A stretch of 36,220 nt of DNA from assembly GCA_031127085.1 (NCBI GenBank), contig JARIEY010000011.1, positions 1 through 36,220 on the forward strand. Direction: 5' to 3'. This document shows positions 25,500 through 33,472 of this stretch, one piece after another; the stretch's first letter is position 1; the number at the start of each line of letters is the position of its first letter. Both the position numbers and the translations under genes were made by a program. The stretch comes from Gemmatimonadota bacterium (GTDB lineage Bacteria; Gemmatimonadota; Gemmatimonadetes; Gemmatimonadales; Gemmatimonadaceae). The notes beneath the pieces are model-generated. The model did not search any database, was not told where the DNA came from, and worked only from the letters and a program-made list of their open reading frames with translations.

Positions 25500-26375
25500 A
25501 TGGCAGGTGACGGCAACGAAAACACACTACATCTTTGGTCGGTGCAACACCCCCGCCTGGAACTCAGCGCCACGCCCGCGCCCCGTACGCTCGTCATCGT
25601 GCCGATGTACAACTGCGCGCCGCAGATCACGCGGGTGCTGGCGCAGTTTCACACGGCGCCCGCGTGTCAGGTCGCGCGGGTACTGGTGGTCGATAATCGG
25701 TCGACCGACGATGGCCTGCAGGTCGCGACGCGCGCACTCGCCGCGATGACCGCGCCGGAGGTGCTCTTGGTGCGCAACCGGGAGAACTACGGGCTCGGCG
25801 GTTCGCACAAGGTCGGCTTCAGGCACGCGATCGCCCATGGCTTTGATCGCGCTGTCATCCTGCATGGCGACGACCAGGGCACAATCGAGGATCTGCTCCC
25901 GACCCTTGCGCGCGCGCCGCAGCGGGACGCGTGGCTCGGCGCTCGCTTCATGCCCGGATCGCAACTGCACGGCTATTCCACACTGCGCTCGCTCGGCAAC
26001 CGCGCGTTCAACGCGTTGTTCGGTCTGGTCGCCAGGCGTCGCGTCTTCGATCTCGGGTCAGGCCTCAACTGCTATGATGTGCGGATCCTGCGCGACGGTT
26101 TCTATCGGCGTTTTCCCGACGATCTGACCTTCAACTACTGCATGATTCTGGCGCACATCGCGCTGCGCCACGACATCACGTTCGTGCCGATTCGGTGGCG
26201 TGAGGACGATCAAGTCTCCAACGTGCGGCTCACGCGCCAGGCGCTCAAGGTGCTGCGCTTGCTGTCCCACTTCGCTGGCGGCGCGACGGCCTTCCTGCAG
26301 CGCGAGTGGCGCGCCACGCCCCGGGACGCGTACGAATGTGAGCTGATCGCCGCGAACTATCCGGCCGCCGTGTAG
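25500..26375 (+). CDS. Glycosyltransferase family 2 (polyprenyl-phosphate type)
   Basis: A 291-residue GT-A enzyme. It has VIVPMYNCAPQITRVL, VVDNRSTDDG, NYGLGGSHKVGFRHAI, the metal-site HGDDQGTIEDLLP, and downstream LGNRAFNALFGL, FDLGSGLNCYDVRIL and IRWREDDQVSNVRL. These are features of the dolichol-phosphate-mannose-synthase-like branch, which puts sugars on polyprenyl phosphate. No C-terminal membrane helices are present. ATG 25500 is chosen (26-bp gap); GTG 25434 would add 22 residues and overlap the phosphotransferase gene by 40 bp. The product might be a lipid-linked sugar used by the membrane proteins nearby, which is an inference. Confidence 0.85.
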   Translation: MAGDGNENTLHLWSVQHPRLELSATPAPRTLVIVPMYNCAPQITRVLAQFHTAPACQVARVLVVDNRSTDDGLQVATRALAAMTAPEVLLVRNRENYGLGGSHKVGFRHAIAHGFDRAVILHGDDQGTIEDLLPTLARAPQRDAWLGARFMPGSQLHGYSTLRSLGNRAFNALFGLVARRRVFDLGSGLNCYDVRILRDGFYRRFPDDLTFNYCMILAHIALRHDITFVPIRWREDDQVSNVRLTRQALKVLRLLSHFAGGATAFLQREWRATPRDAYECELIAANYPAAV

Positions 26376-27206
26376 ATGTCGACACTGGCCCTCGCCATCC
26401 TCGCATACATCGCCTCGCACGCTCTGCGGTACAGCCGCGTGCGCGTTCTCTTCCGAGAAGCGCGTCGCCGTGACGCACGATTGCTCGAGGCGCATCTCAC
26501 CAGCGCGTGGGTCGGCGCGCTCCTCCCGTATCGCTTAGGTGAGTTGGCGAGGCTCTCGCAGTTCATCTCCGTCGCGGGCCAGTGGCGTATCGGCGCTGCC
26601 GCCTACGCGATGGAGAAGTTCTTCGACGCGGTCTTTCTGCTCTGTGTCTCGTTGCTGGCGCTCTTCACCGCGTCATCCCCATTTCCACTGGGATCGCTGC
26701 TAGCGCTTCTTGCCGTGGTGATTACCGCCGGGATTGCGCTCTACGCGACCGCCGAGGGGATGATTGAGTGGAGCGCTCGGCGCCTCCTCTTCGCACCTCC
26801 CTCGCCGGCGCGTATGGGACTGCTGCGCGCGGTCGCAGAGGCGCGCACGCAGATGGCCGCGGTCCGTACCACCGTGCGCCGCCGCGGCCTCTCACTCGCC
26901 GGCCTGACGGCGGGTATCTGGTTGCTCGATGCTTCGGCGTTCGCCTTGGCGATGGCCTCGCCCGCGCGACTTTCGTTCCAAGCGGAGTGGGCGGCATTTC
27001 TCACCCTGCTGCAGGATATGCTGCGGGGACCGCTCGGTGCTGGCGGCGAACGCTATGCCCTAGTAGTCATCGTTCTGCTTTCGCTCGGTGCCGCGGCCTG
27101 TGCCGTCAGCTGGGCACGACGGATGTTCCGCCGCCTCCAGGGCCGAGATACGGCTCGCCCGCCGTATAGACTCTCCTTCGCCTCGCCAGGCAGCCCCGAT
27201 GAGTGA
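26376..27206 (+). CDS. UPF0104/AglD-like membrane protein (LPG synthase transmembrane type)
   Basis: A 276-residue protein with about seven hydrophobic helices and Arg-rich loops. ALLPYRLGELARLSQF (near residues 49-64) and YAMEKFFDAVFLL match the two conserved spots of the flippase-like family ('LPgRlGE' and 'vvERlfD'). The family includes the membrane half of MprF and archaeal AglD; roles in lipid or lipid-sugar flipping have been proposed. It is slightly shorter than usual (about 300-330). The ATG directly abuts the GT2 stop, and its own stop overlaps the kinase start by 8 bp, so it is part of one operon with them. Confidence 0.7.
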   Translation: MSTLALAILAYIASHALRYSRVRVLFREARRRDARLLEAHLTSAWVGALLPYRLGELARLSQFISVAGQWRIGAAAYAMEKFFDAVFLLCVSLLALFTASSPFPLGSLLALLAVVITAGIALYATAEGMIEWSARRLLFAPPSPARMGLLRAVAEARTQMAAVRTTVRRRGLSLAGLTAGIWLLDASAFALAMASPARLSFQAEWAAFLTLLQDMLRGPLGAGGERYALVVIVLLSLGAAACAVSWARRMFRRLQGRDTARPPYRLSFASPGSPDE

Positions 27207-28635
27207 GCGTTTTACCTTCGTCCTCGATGACCGCGAGCTGGCATCGTCCCCGGCCAGCACGCTGATTGGCCCGCGCGCCTTCGGCGGCATCGTCTTCAGG
27301 CGCTCAACGCTCGCCGGACGCGTTTCCGACGCACTCAAGGCCGCTGGGGGCGTGGACTTTGTGCACGCGCGCTCGGACGCGGAGTACCTGGCCGCACTGG
27401 CAGCGACCGCGCGTGAAGGCAGCTGGTGCGTGATCTGGCACGCCAGCGCCGTGGCGCGCAGTCGCGAGGCATTTCTTGCGCTTCTCGCACGCCTGCGTCT
27501 GGCAGAACAGCAGGTCAGGGTGGGGGCGCGACGGACGCTTGCCGTCGTTGGTCCAGGGCTCGTCCTGCAACAGACCGCGCTTGATCCGTGGGGTCTGACG
27601 CGCGACTGGCCTGTGCTGGACGTCGACGATGGCCTCGTGGACCTCACAGACTACCGCGAGGCCCTGCGATTTCTTTCCGGCGGATTCGAGGCCCGTCACT
27701 TCAACAACGTCTCCGCCGATGACGCGACGGTGACCAAGCGATCGCAGGATATTGCCAAAATCAGCGCCGAGCACGACTTCTACTACCTGCTGCCCGATAC
27801 GCTGCGTTCATGGTTCGTGGCGCCTACAAACCTCACGGTTGGCGAAGGATGGGCCTCGTATCAGATGCCGCGTCACTACGTGCCAGACGCGGCGCTGCAG
27901 TGGATCCACGGTGCACTGTCGCCCGAAGACTTCGAGCGGCTTCTGGATGCCACATTCGCATTTCTGGACGCGCGACCGGTTCGCGGGGTGTCAGTGAGGG
28001 AGGTGGGAGCGGCAGTCGACGCGCTGTACCTCACCAAGGTGGAGCAGCGCATCGCAGCACTCGAAGCCACCCCGCAGAGCGCACGCTTGAACGGGCTCCT
28101 TCAGTTCGGGACGCGCGAACGGTCGCTCCGGGACCTGGTGGCGAGATATCACGCGCATTTCACACGGCACCGCGCGGCGCTCTGTGAGCCCGCGGCGCTC
28201 GCTATTGGGCATGGCGATCTCTGTTTCTCGAACATGCTGTATGATGCGGACAATGGGCAGTTGCGGCTCATCGATCCGCGCGGAGCGCGCACTGAGGCGG
28301 AGCTGTGGACGCACGCCGGTTACGACCTGGCAAAACTGTCACACTCCGTGCTTGGCGACTACGACTGGATCACCAGTGGCCGATACCGGGTCGCGATGGA
28401 CGACGACCGCTCGCTTGGCATCCATCTGATAGATGGAAACACCGCGTTGGCACCGCGCAAGCAGGCCTTCGTGACACGCATTGAGCAGCGGGGCATCGAC
28501 CCCCGGGTGCTGCGTACGTGCGAAGCGTCGCTCTTCCTATCGATGCTCCCCCTGCACAGCGAGCATCCGAACAAGCTGTTGGCGCTGACCTTGAACGTGG
28601 CTCGCATCCTCGACGAACTGGACGCCAATGCGTAG
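27199..28635 (+). CDS. APH-fold phosphotransferase with a novel N-terminal domain
   Basis: A 478-residue protein. The C-terminal part has the aminoglycoside/choline kinase loop HGDLCFSN (338-345) and the Mg-binding Asp359 in LIDPRGA. Lys180 (VTKRS) and Glu191 (SAEHDFYY) are placed as the ATP-binding Lys and its partner, so kinase activity is likely. Residues 1-160 (with FGGIVFRRSTLAGRV and a WHASAVARS segment) match nothing I recognise. Similar kinases sit beside sugar nucleotidyltransferases in capsule clusters. It overlaps the next gene by 8 bp, so the two products are likely to act in sequence: phosphorylation, then nucleotidyl transfer. Substrate unknown: an amino alcohol or a sugar would both fit. 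Confidence 0.75.
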   Translation: MSERFTFVLDDRELASSPASTLIGPRAFGGIVFRRSTLAGRVSDALKAAGGVDFVHARSDAEYLAALAATAREGSWCVIWHASAVARSREAFLALLARLRLAEQQVRVGARRTLAVVGPGLVLQQTALDPWGLTRDWPVLDVDDGLVDLTDYREALRFLSGGFEARHFNNVSADDATVTKRSQDIAKISAEHDFYYLLPDTLRSWFVAPTNLTVGEGWASYQMPRHYVPDAALQWIHGALSPEDFERLLDATFAFLDARPVRGVSVREVGAAVDALYLTKVEQRIAALEATPQSARLNGLLQFGTRERSLRDLVARYHAHFTRHRAALCEPAALAIGHGDLCFSNMLYDADNGQLRLIDPRGARTEAELWTHAGYDLAKLSHSVLGDYDWITSGRYRVAMDDDRSLGIHLIDGNTALAPRKQAFVTRIEQRGIDPRVLRTCEASLFLSMLPLHSEHPNKLLALTLNVARILDELDANA

Positions 28636-29410
28636 TCATCCGTTCGGCAGCGTGGTGATTACGATGGCAGGCGCCGGACGCCGGTTTGCCGACGCCGGCT
28701 ACCAGGGTCCGAAGTACCAACTGCTCGCGCACGGAGAGACCCTGTGGTGGTGGTCGATGATCGGCCTTTCCCACTTGTTCTCGACGGCGCGCTTTGTCTT
28801 TGTGGCCCGGGCGGAGGATTCCAGTCGCGCCTTCCTGCAGGCGGAGTGCCGTCGCCTCGGCATTCGCTCGCACGAGGTGATCGAGCTCGACCACTCCACC
28901 GATGGACAGGCCACGACAGCGCTCAGGGCACTTTCCGCGTGCGATGCCTCGGCTCCGCTCAGCATCTTCAATATCGACACGCACGTGAGGCCCGGAAGTC
29001 TTGGTGCCGTTCCGGAGGAATCGGACGGTTGGATTCCCTGCTTCGCTGGACGGGGCGACCACTGGAGCTTCGTAAGACTCGGCCCCGAGGGCCGAGCCGT
29101 CGAGGTGCGCGAGAAGCAACGCATTGCCCCGCACGCCACGATCGGTTTCTACTGGTTCAGTTCTGCGCGCCTGTTCTGTGCCGCGTATGACGCGTTCTAC
29201 GGGTCCAACCATCCGGCGCGTCCGCCGGGCGAGGCGTTTGTAGCGCCCATCTACAATCACCTGATAGGCGCTGGCCTGTCCGTTCGTATTTCGATGATCC
29301 CCGATGACGCCGTCACGGTGCTGGGGACGCCCGAGGAACTGGTGCGGTTTCAGCAAGCAGCCGCGCCGTCCATTGTTCGAAGCGAAGGATACCGCTCGCC
29401 GGCAACGTAA
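28628..29410 (+). CDS. Sugar- or head-group nucleotidyltransferase
   Basis: A 260-residue NTP transferase. The signature ITMAGAGRRFADAGY (11-25) with PK at 28-29 is intact, of the kind found in capsule clusters. It continues with DHSTDGQATTALRAL, the metal-site FNIDTHVRPG and EKQRIAPHATIGFYWF, and ends with VTVLGTPEELVRFQ. It activates a sugar phosphate or similar compound with an NTP. Together with the preceding kinase it forms a LicA/LicC-like kinase-plus-nucleotidyltransferase pair. Its last 98 bases overlap the end of the convergent membrane-protein gene. Confidence 0.82.
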   Translation: MRSHPFGSVVITMAGAGRRFADAGYQGPKYQLLAHGETLWWWSMIGLSHLFSTARFVFVARAEDSSRAFLQAECRRLGIRSHEVIELDHSTDGQATTALRALSACDASAPLSIFNIDTHVRPGSLGAVPEESDGWIPCFAGRGDHWSFVRLGPEGRAVEVREKQRIAPHATIGFYWFSSARLFCAAYDAFYGSNHPARPPGEAFVAPIYNHLIGAGLSVRISMIPDDAVTVLGTPEELVRFQQAAAPSIVRSEGYRSPAT

Positions 29411-30815
29411 CAAACGGCACACGCAGCGAGTCCGTCGCGGTGCGTGGCAACCCGAAGCGCGCCCGCGCCCAGTCAGGTTCGATCACGGCCGTCACGACCG
29501 CGCTGTCCTGCAGGCTAAGACCGAATACACTCCACGCCCAGGTGTTTCGGAACTGCCAGACCTCAGGCGCCGCGGTGCGCAGGAGGGTATGCATAACCGC
29601 TCGTGAAGACACCAACGGTCCGTCCGCCGACCGCAAGGCATCCTGCGTCGCGGTACGATAAACGCGCCATTGTGCGGTGGTTCGCATTTGCCAGACCGAC
29701 GAGGCGATCAATCCGGCGGCGAGTGTGCCAGCGAGCAGGCGCTGGTGCGAGGCAGTCAACCGGACGTTCATCCTCATCACCGCAACGGCGAGCGCCATGC
29801 AGAGGGCGCCACCGAACGGGATCAGCACCCGGTGCTGGAATGCGCGATTCGGATCGAGCGACGCAGGGTCGCTCAAGGCAAGGCCAACGCTCAGGCCCAT
29901 GATCGCGATGGCGCCGAGAACGACGATGGTGATCGCCCGGTCACTGCGCGCCCATCCGATCGCACGACGTGCCCGCGCCGCTGCCGCGATGACGAAGATC
30001 ACGGCAACCACGCCGCCCGTTACCAGCGCCACGCGTGCACTGCTCGTCCACATGGCCCATGGGTTTGCGACGTGACGGAGCTCGAGGAACTCCCGGGTTT
30101 GCGCCTGCACAGGATGCGTCTTCTGCCACCCGAGGACGAACGCCGATTGAGCTGCTCCAAGCAGGCTCAGCGCCATAACGGCACCGCGGGGACGACCGGT
30201 GAGAGCGCGGTACTCGGCGACGAGACGGAGGATTCCGGCAGCGGCGGTGATCCCGCCCCATAAGACCATGCCCTCGTGGGCCCTGAACAGCAGCACGCTG
30301 ACCGTCGCCATGACCACGATGTCGTGCCACCGGTAGCGCATGGGCAGGAGGATGTAGTGCAGCGCAATCCACGCCAACGCCAGTGCGGTGATTCCTTGAT
30401 TTATGACGAACAGCTCCGAGGGCATCACACAGCTGACAACGCTGGTAACTGTCAACGCGAAGACCCGATAATCATTGGCGCGACGACTCAACGCATAGCA
30501 GTACACGTACAGCAGCGCCGGCTGAAGAAACAGGCTCGCGCCAAACAGCCGCCGAAGCGTGGGAATGTCCTCGACGCCGACCATCCGTGCCAGAGACACC
30601 GGCCACTGGTTCAGCACATTCACCAGAAGACGAATGTGCACGGAATCATCAAAGACGGGCCACGGCGCCGTGCTCGTGATCAGCCGAATGAAGAACTGCG
30701 CGCCATCGCTGAACAACGCGCGGTCGGAGATAATGGCGTAGCACAGATGCGCACCATAGACGGCGCACGCCATCCACACGAAGGCGGCAACGGTCGGACG
30801 GAGTGGCGCTCTCAT
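29313..30815 (-). CDS. Polytopic membrane protein, paralog of the gene at 18260-19768
   Basis: A 500-residue membrane protein with about ten helices and a soluble C-terminal part. It matches the first copy over the whole length: 'DRALFSDGAQFF', 'RLLVNVLNQWPVSLARMVGV', 'QGITALALAWIAL', 'VLIPFGGALCMALAVA' and 'APEVWQFRNTWAWSVF'. The identity is clear but far from high, so the duplication is old. Function is unknown, and a GT-C-like role is only a guess. The C-terminus runs into the convergent nucleotidyltransferase gene for 98 bases; the shared end is also present in the paralog, so the overlap is probably real. A -10-like TATTGC lies 3 nt before the ATG. Confidence 0.75.
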   Translation of the reverse strand: MRAPLRPTVAAFVWMACAVYGAHLCYAIISDRALFSDGAQFFIRLITSTAPWPVFDDSVHIRLLVNVLNQWPVSLARMVGVEDIPTLRRLFGASLFLQPALLYVYCYALSRRANDYRVFALTVTSVVSCVMPSELFVINQGITALALAWIALHYILLPMRYRWHDIVVMATVSVLLFRAHEGMVLWGGITAAAGILRLVAEYRALTGRPRGAVMALSLLGAAQSAFVLGWQKTHPVQAQTREFLELRHVANPWAMWTSSARVALVTGGVVAVIFVIAAAARARRAIGWARSDRAITIVVLGAIAIMGLSVGLALSDPASLDPNRAFQHRVLIPFGGALCMALAVAVMRMNVRLTASHQRLLAGTLAAGLIASSVWQMRTTAQWRVYRTATQDALRSADGPLVSSRAVMHTLLRTAAPEVWQFRNTWAWSVFGLSLQDSAVVTAVIEPDWARARFGLPRTATDSLRVPFVTLPASGILRFEQWTARLLAETAPVPRASPAP

Positions 30816-30818
30816 CGC

Positions 30819-30824
30819 GCAATA
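30819..30824 (-). promoter_or_regulatory. Possible -10 box TATTGC before the second membrane paralog
   Basis: On the minus strand TATTGC lies 3 nt before the ATG at 30815. It matches only the TA of the pattern seen elsewhere, so it is the weakest of the set. Confidence 0.25.
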
Positions 30825-30884
30825 CTGCGACGGGATCTCACAGGCAACAAGCCGACATGTGGCTCCATCAGCACAGTGTCGCCC

Positions 30885-32072
30885 TCACCGCGCCCGCCGA
30901 ACCGTGCCTCCCACTCCCATCCCCAACGCCGATCGGTGCGCCACGCCGGCGCGCGTCCTGCCGTTGGCGTCGGCCACCAACCACAACCCAAACCCTGCCG
31001 CCCGACCACGCATCACACCGGGATAGACGTTTACCGTCACACGATCCTCGCGTCGCCCACTGAGCCCGACGCTCATCAGCAGCGAGTTATTCCGATCGAT
31101 GGACGCCCAGACCGAATGCACAATCGTCACACGCTCATCGAGCGTCACGGCATCGATCACGCGTTGGTCCGTCTCCTCGCCAAACGCCATGCTCACGGCG
31201 AGCCCGTCGCCCATCGCACGCGACACGCCAAACTGCGTCCCGTAACCGACGCGCGCGAACAGACGCGTGCGTGACGTGCGAGGCAATGGAATCTTGTAGA
31301 TCCAGTAATCCCCAAGATTTGTCACCACGCCCTCAGGATGCACGATCGAGACCAGCGGCGCCCAGTTGGCCGCGTCAACGCGCCGAGCCAGAAACGGCAC
31401 CATACCCCCAACATGCCCCAGCACCGAAGCGCTCAGATCGAACACATACAGATCTGACACCGACGTCGCCGACCCCTTCGTTGCGTGTGGATACTGCACG
31501 CTCTCGTGCAGGAACGAGGCGGCAAGAAAGGTGAGACTCCCCATCACGCGCGGCAGGGGCACCTGATGCGCCCGATACCACTCACTCAGCATCCGCGTCT
31601 GCAGCGAACCGGACACAAGATGCGTCGCATAGTTCGGCACCCAACCGGCGCTGAGCGAAAACTCGATCGGCAGAATCTCCGATCGAATCCACGGTCCCCA
31701 GCCTCCATAGCGCTCGATCGCCTGGATCGGATGAACGACCCCATCCCACGTGGCACCCGCGGCGCGTCGAAATGGAAACGCCCCCAATCGACGGTCCGAA
31801 CCGGCCGCGAGAAAATCCTCGAAACCGACATTCATCAGCATCGTCAGGGGACTGAAGGTCGCCTGGCTGCCATACGGAACGCCTCGGTAGAGTAGCGCTG
31901 CCGATTCCGTCGATCCATCGGCGGACGCCGGAGGCTTTGGCGCCGGCCGCGAGGACTCAGGTGGTTGGGGCCCGGCCATCGGTGGCACAATCGCCTGTCC
32001 CAGTGCCTGCGTTGAGACGACGGCTGCCAGCACACCAGCAGTAAACAGTGCGCGTTGGAGCTGACGAGCCAT
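30885..32072 (-). CDS. Exported protein of unknown family, probable outer-membrane
   Basis: A 395-residue protein with a signal peptide (MARQLQRALFTAGVLAAVVS, cleavage after ALGQA) and a Pro-rich linker of about 30 residues. The remainder alternates short strands and Gly/Asp turns. A helical stretch (FLHESVQYPHATKG, then SDLYVFDLSASVLGHVGG) lies in the middle, and the second half has barrel-like repeats (RLFARVGYGTQFG, SLLMSVGLSGRRED). It does not end in Phe but in Arg, so a classical barrel end is not seen. I do not recognise the family. The ATG at 32072 is chosen because it directly precedes the signal peptide. Confidence 0.6.
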   Translation of the reverse strand: MARQLQRALFTAGVLAAVVSTQALGQAIVPPMAGPQPPESSRPAPKPPASADGSTESAALLYRGVPYGSQATFSPLTMLMNVGFEDFLAAGSDRRLGAFPFRRAAGATWDGVVHPIQAIERYGGWGPWIRSEILPIEFSLSAGWVPNYATHLVSGSLQTRMLSEWYRAHQVPLPRVMGSLTFLAASFLHESVQYPHATKGSATSVSDLYVFDLSASVLGHVGGMVPFLARRVDAANWAPLVSIVHPEGVVTNLGDYWIYKIPLPRTSRTRLFARVGYGTQFGVSRAMGDGLAVSMAFGEETDQRVIDAVTLDERVTIVHSVWASIDRNNSLLMSVGLSGRREDRVTVNVYPGVMRGRAAGFGLWLVADANGRTRAGVAHRSALGMGVGGTVRRAR

Positions 32073-32181
32073 CACCGAAGGAGCGCACCGACGCGCGCGT
32101 GGCAGCCACCACGACAAGTCGCGGGTACACGCACCCGCCGCGTGCCCCGCGACGACCACCGTGCCCCGCCTCCCCACCGTC

Positions 32182-33441
32182 CTAATGCCGCGCAAAATAC
32201 GCTTTCACCCGCGCCCGTGCCGCCGACGTCCTGAGATACGGCTCATCCACGAACATGCCAGACAACCCCGCGCTGGCCGGCAATGCGTCAAGCTTCTCGA
32301 ACGCGATCCGGTAAATGTCATCCTCCAGCGTGTCGAACGCCGCATTCGTGCCGTACCCGCACGGATCCAGCGCAAACGGACGCGCGAACAACTCGGCCAC
32401 GTACCAGCGCTTGCCGCCGGAGTTGCGCACAATGATTTGGATGTTCGCCAGCTGCGTATCGAAATACTCGGCCAGCTGCGCCGACACGGGACCGCGTAGA
32501 TCCACCGCCTGACACGACGGAAATAGCGTGAACGCAATCACGTCATACGCCGAGAAGTTCAGGCGATTCCACGCCGTCCCGAGATTCACGTAGTTGAAAT
32601 AGCTGTTTGCCACCAGCTGCCCGGTGAAATGCGGACGCACGGTGCTGGCAATCAGGTCAATCAGCTCCTGCGCAAACGCCAGCTGCTCGCTCTCCGTCAG
32701 CGCCCCCTGCGGACCAAACAGCTTGGTCTGGAAGCGCGTCAGGACTTCAAACTCCACCGGAAACGGCGCAAACGCCTCCACCTTCGCCTTCTCGGCGATC
32801 TTCGCCTCCGCGATCTTCTCCGGGAGATACTCGGTCACAATCCAGTTGCGAAAAGCCTCCTTCGTCTCGAACACCGTCGCCTGCTGCGTTGGCGGATATG
32901 CGTTCGCAAAGACCAGCGGCTTTCCGGTCTTCTTCTTCTGCCGCGCCATCATGATCGTAGCCAGCGCCAGCCGCTGCGACCGGTACGGCTCCGCCATCGG
33001 TGACAGCAGTTCGACCCCCTGATCGTTGGCAAACGGGGGGAGCGACACGTACAGGAACAGCGCCAAGTTGCCGCCGTAGACGGCCGCCAGCGTGTCCCAG
33101 TTGGCGAGGTTCAGCCGCACCAGATTCACCCGGGTGGTCCACTCGCTCCCGGCATTCGTCCCCTTCATGAACGCGGGGAGCGGCACCCGAACGAGGTCCG
33201 TCACATAACAGTCGGCCTCGGCTTGCGTGGGAAGCCGCTGGTACGACGACTCGTCCACGAGCCGAGCCCAATCATCCGGCGTGACGCTCGTATTGCACGT
33301 GGTCGGCGTCCCCCCCGTGGGCGTGTTCCCGGTGGGCGTGCCCGAGGCGGGCATGCCGTTGGGCTCACCAGGCGATGAGCAGGCAGCCAACACAATGAGC
33401 CCTGCAACCAGAAGGACGCGCAATGAAGCCCCCGTCGGCAT
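32182..33441 (-). CDS. Lipoprotein of unknown family
   Basis: A 419-residue lipoprotein: hydrophobic leader, lipobox LAAC with the Cys near residue 21, then a Thr-Pro-Gly linker built from a 15-bp repeat. The mature part has no recognised domain. Segments such as GKPLVFANAYPP, FSAYDVIAFTLFP and GMFVDEPYL could fit a TIM-barrel hydrolase, but catalytic residues cannot be assigned. It contains four Cys after the lipobox (CNTS, ADCY, FPSC, DPCG) that may form disulfides. It would sit in the outer membrane or periplasm. The ATG at 33441 precedes the leader; the longer frame upstream overlaps the cupin gene. Confidence 0.65.
   Translation of the reverse strand: MPTGASLRVLLVAGLIVLAACSSPGEPNGMPASGTPTGNTPTGGTPTTCNTSVTPDDWARLVDESSYQRLPTQAEADCYVTDLVRVPLPAFMKGTNAGSEWTTRVNLVRLNLANWDTLAAVYGGNLALFLYVSLPPFANDQGVELLSPMAEPYRSQRLALATIMMARQKKKTGKPLVFANAYPPTQQATVFETKEAFRNWIVTEYLPEKIAEAKIAEKAKVEAFAPFPVEFEVLTRFQTKLFGPQGALTESEQLAFAQELIDLIASTVRPHFTGQLVANSYFNYVNLGTAWNRLNFSAYDVIAFTLFPSCQAVDLRGPVSAQLAEYFDTQLANIQIIVRNSGGKRWYVAELFARPFALDPCGYGTNAAFDTLEDDIYRIAFEKLDALPASAGLSGMFVDEPYLRTSAARARVKAYFARH
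33310..33354 (-). repeat. 15-bp in-frame tandem repeat in the lipoprotein linker
   Basis: Three 15-bp units (33310-33324, 33325-33339, 33340-33354) encode TPTGG, TPTGN and the diverged MPASG; a partial fourth unit follows. One unit contains a C7 run (33310-33316). Because 15 is divisible by three, unit gain or loss changes linker length without shifting the frame. Confidence 0.6.
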
Positions 33442-33472
33442 CAAGTGGTACCGGTAGAAGTGTCGGCCGATG

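Noticed and set aside
25851-25895. HGDDQ in the GT2 at 25500-26375 in place of the common DAD/DGD triad
   Set aside because: LHGDxQ is normal in this polyprenyl-phosphate-type branch, so it is not a defect.
30276-31274. 332-codon plus-strand frame
   Set aside because: Antisense to two membrane or exported proteins; His/Arg/Pro-rich composition with no domain.
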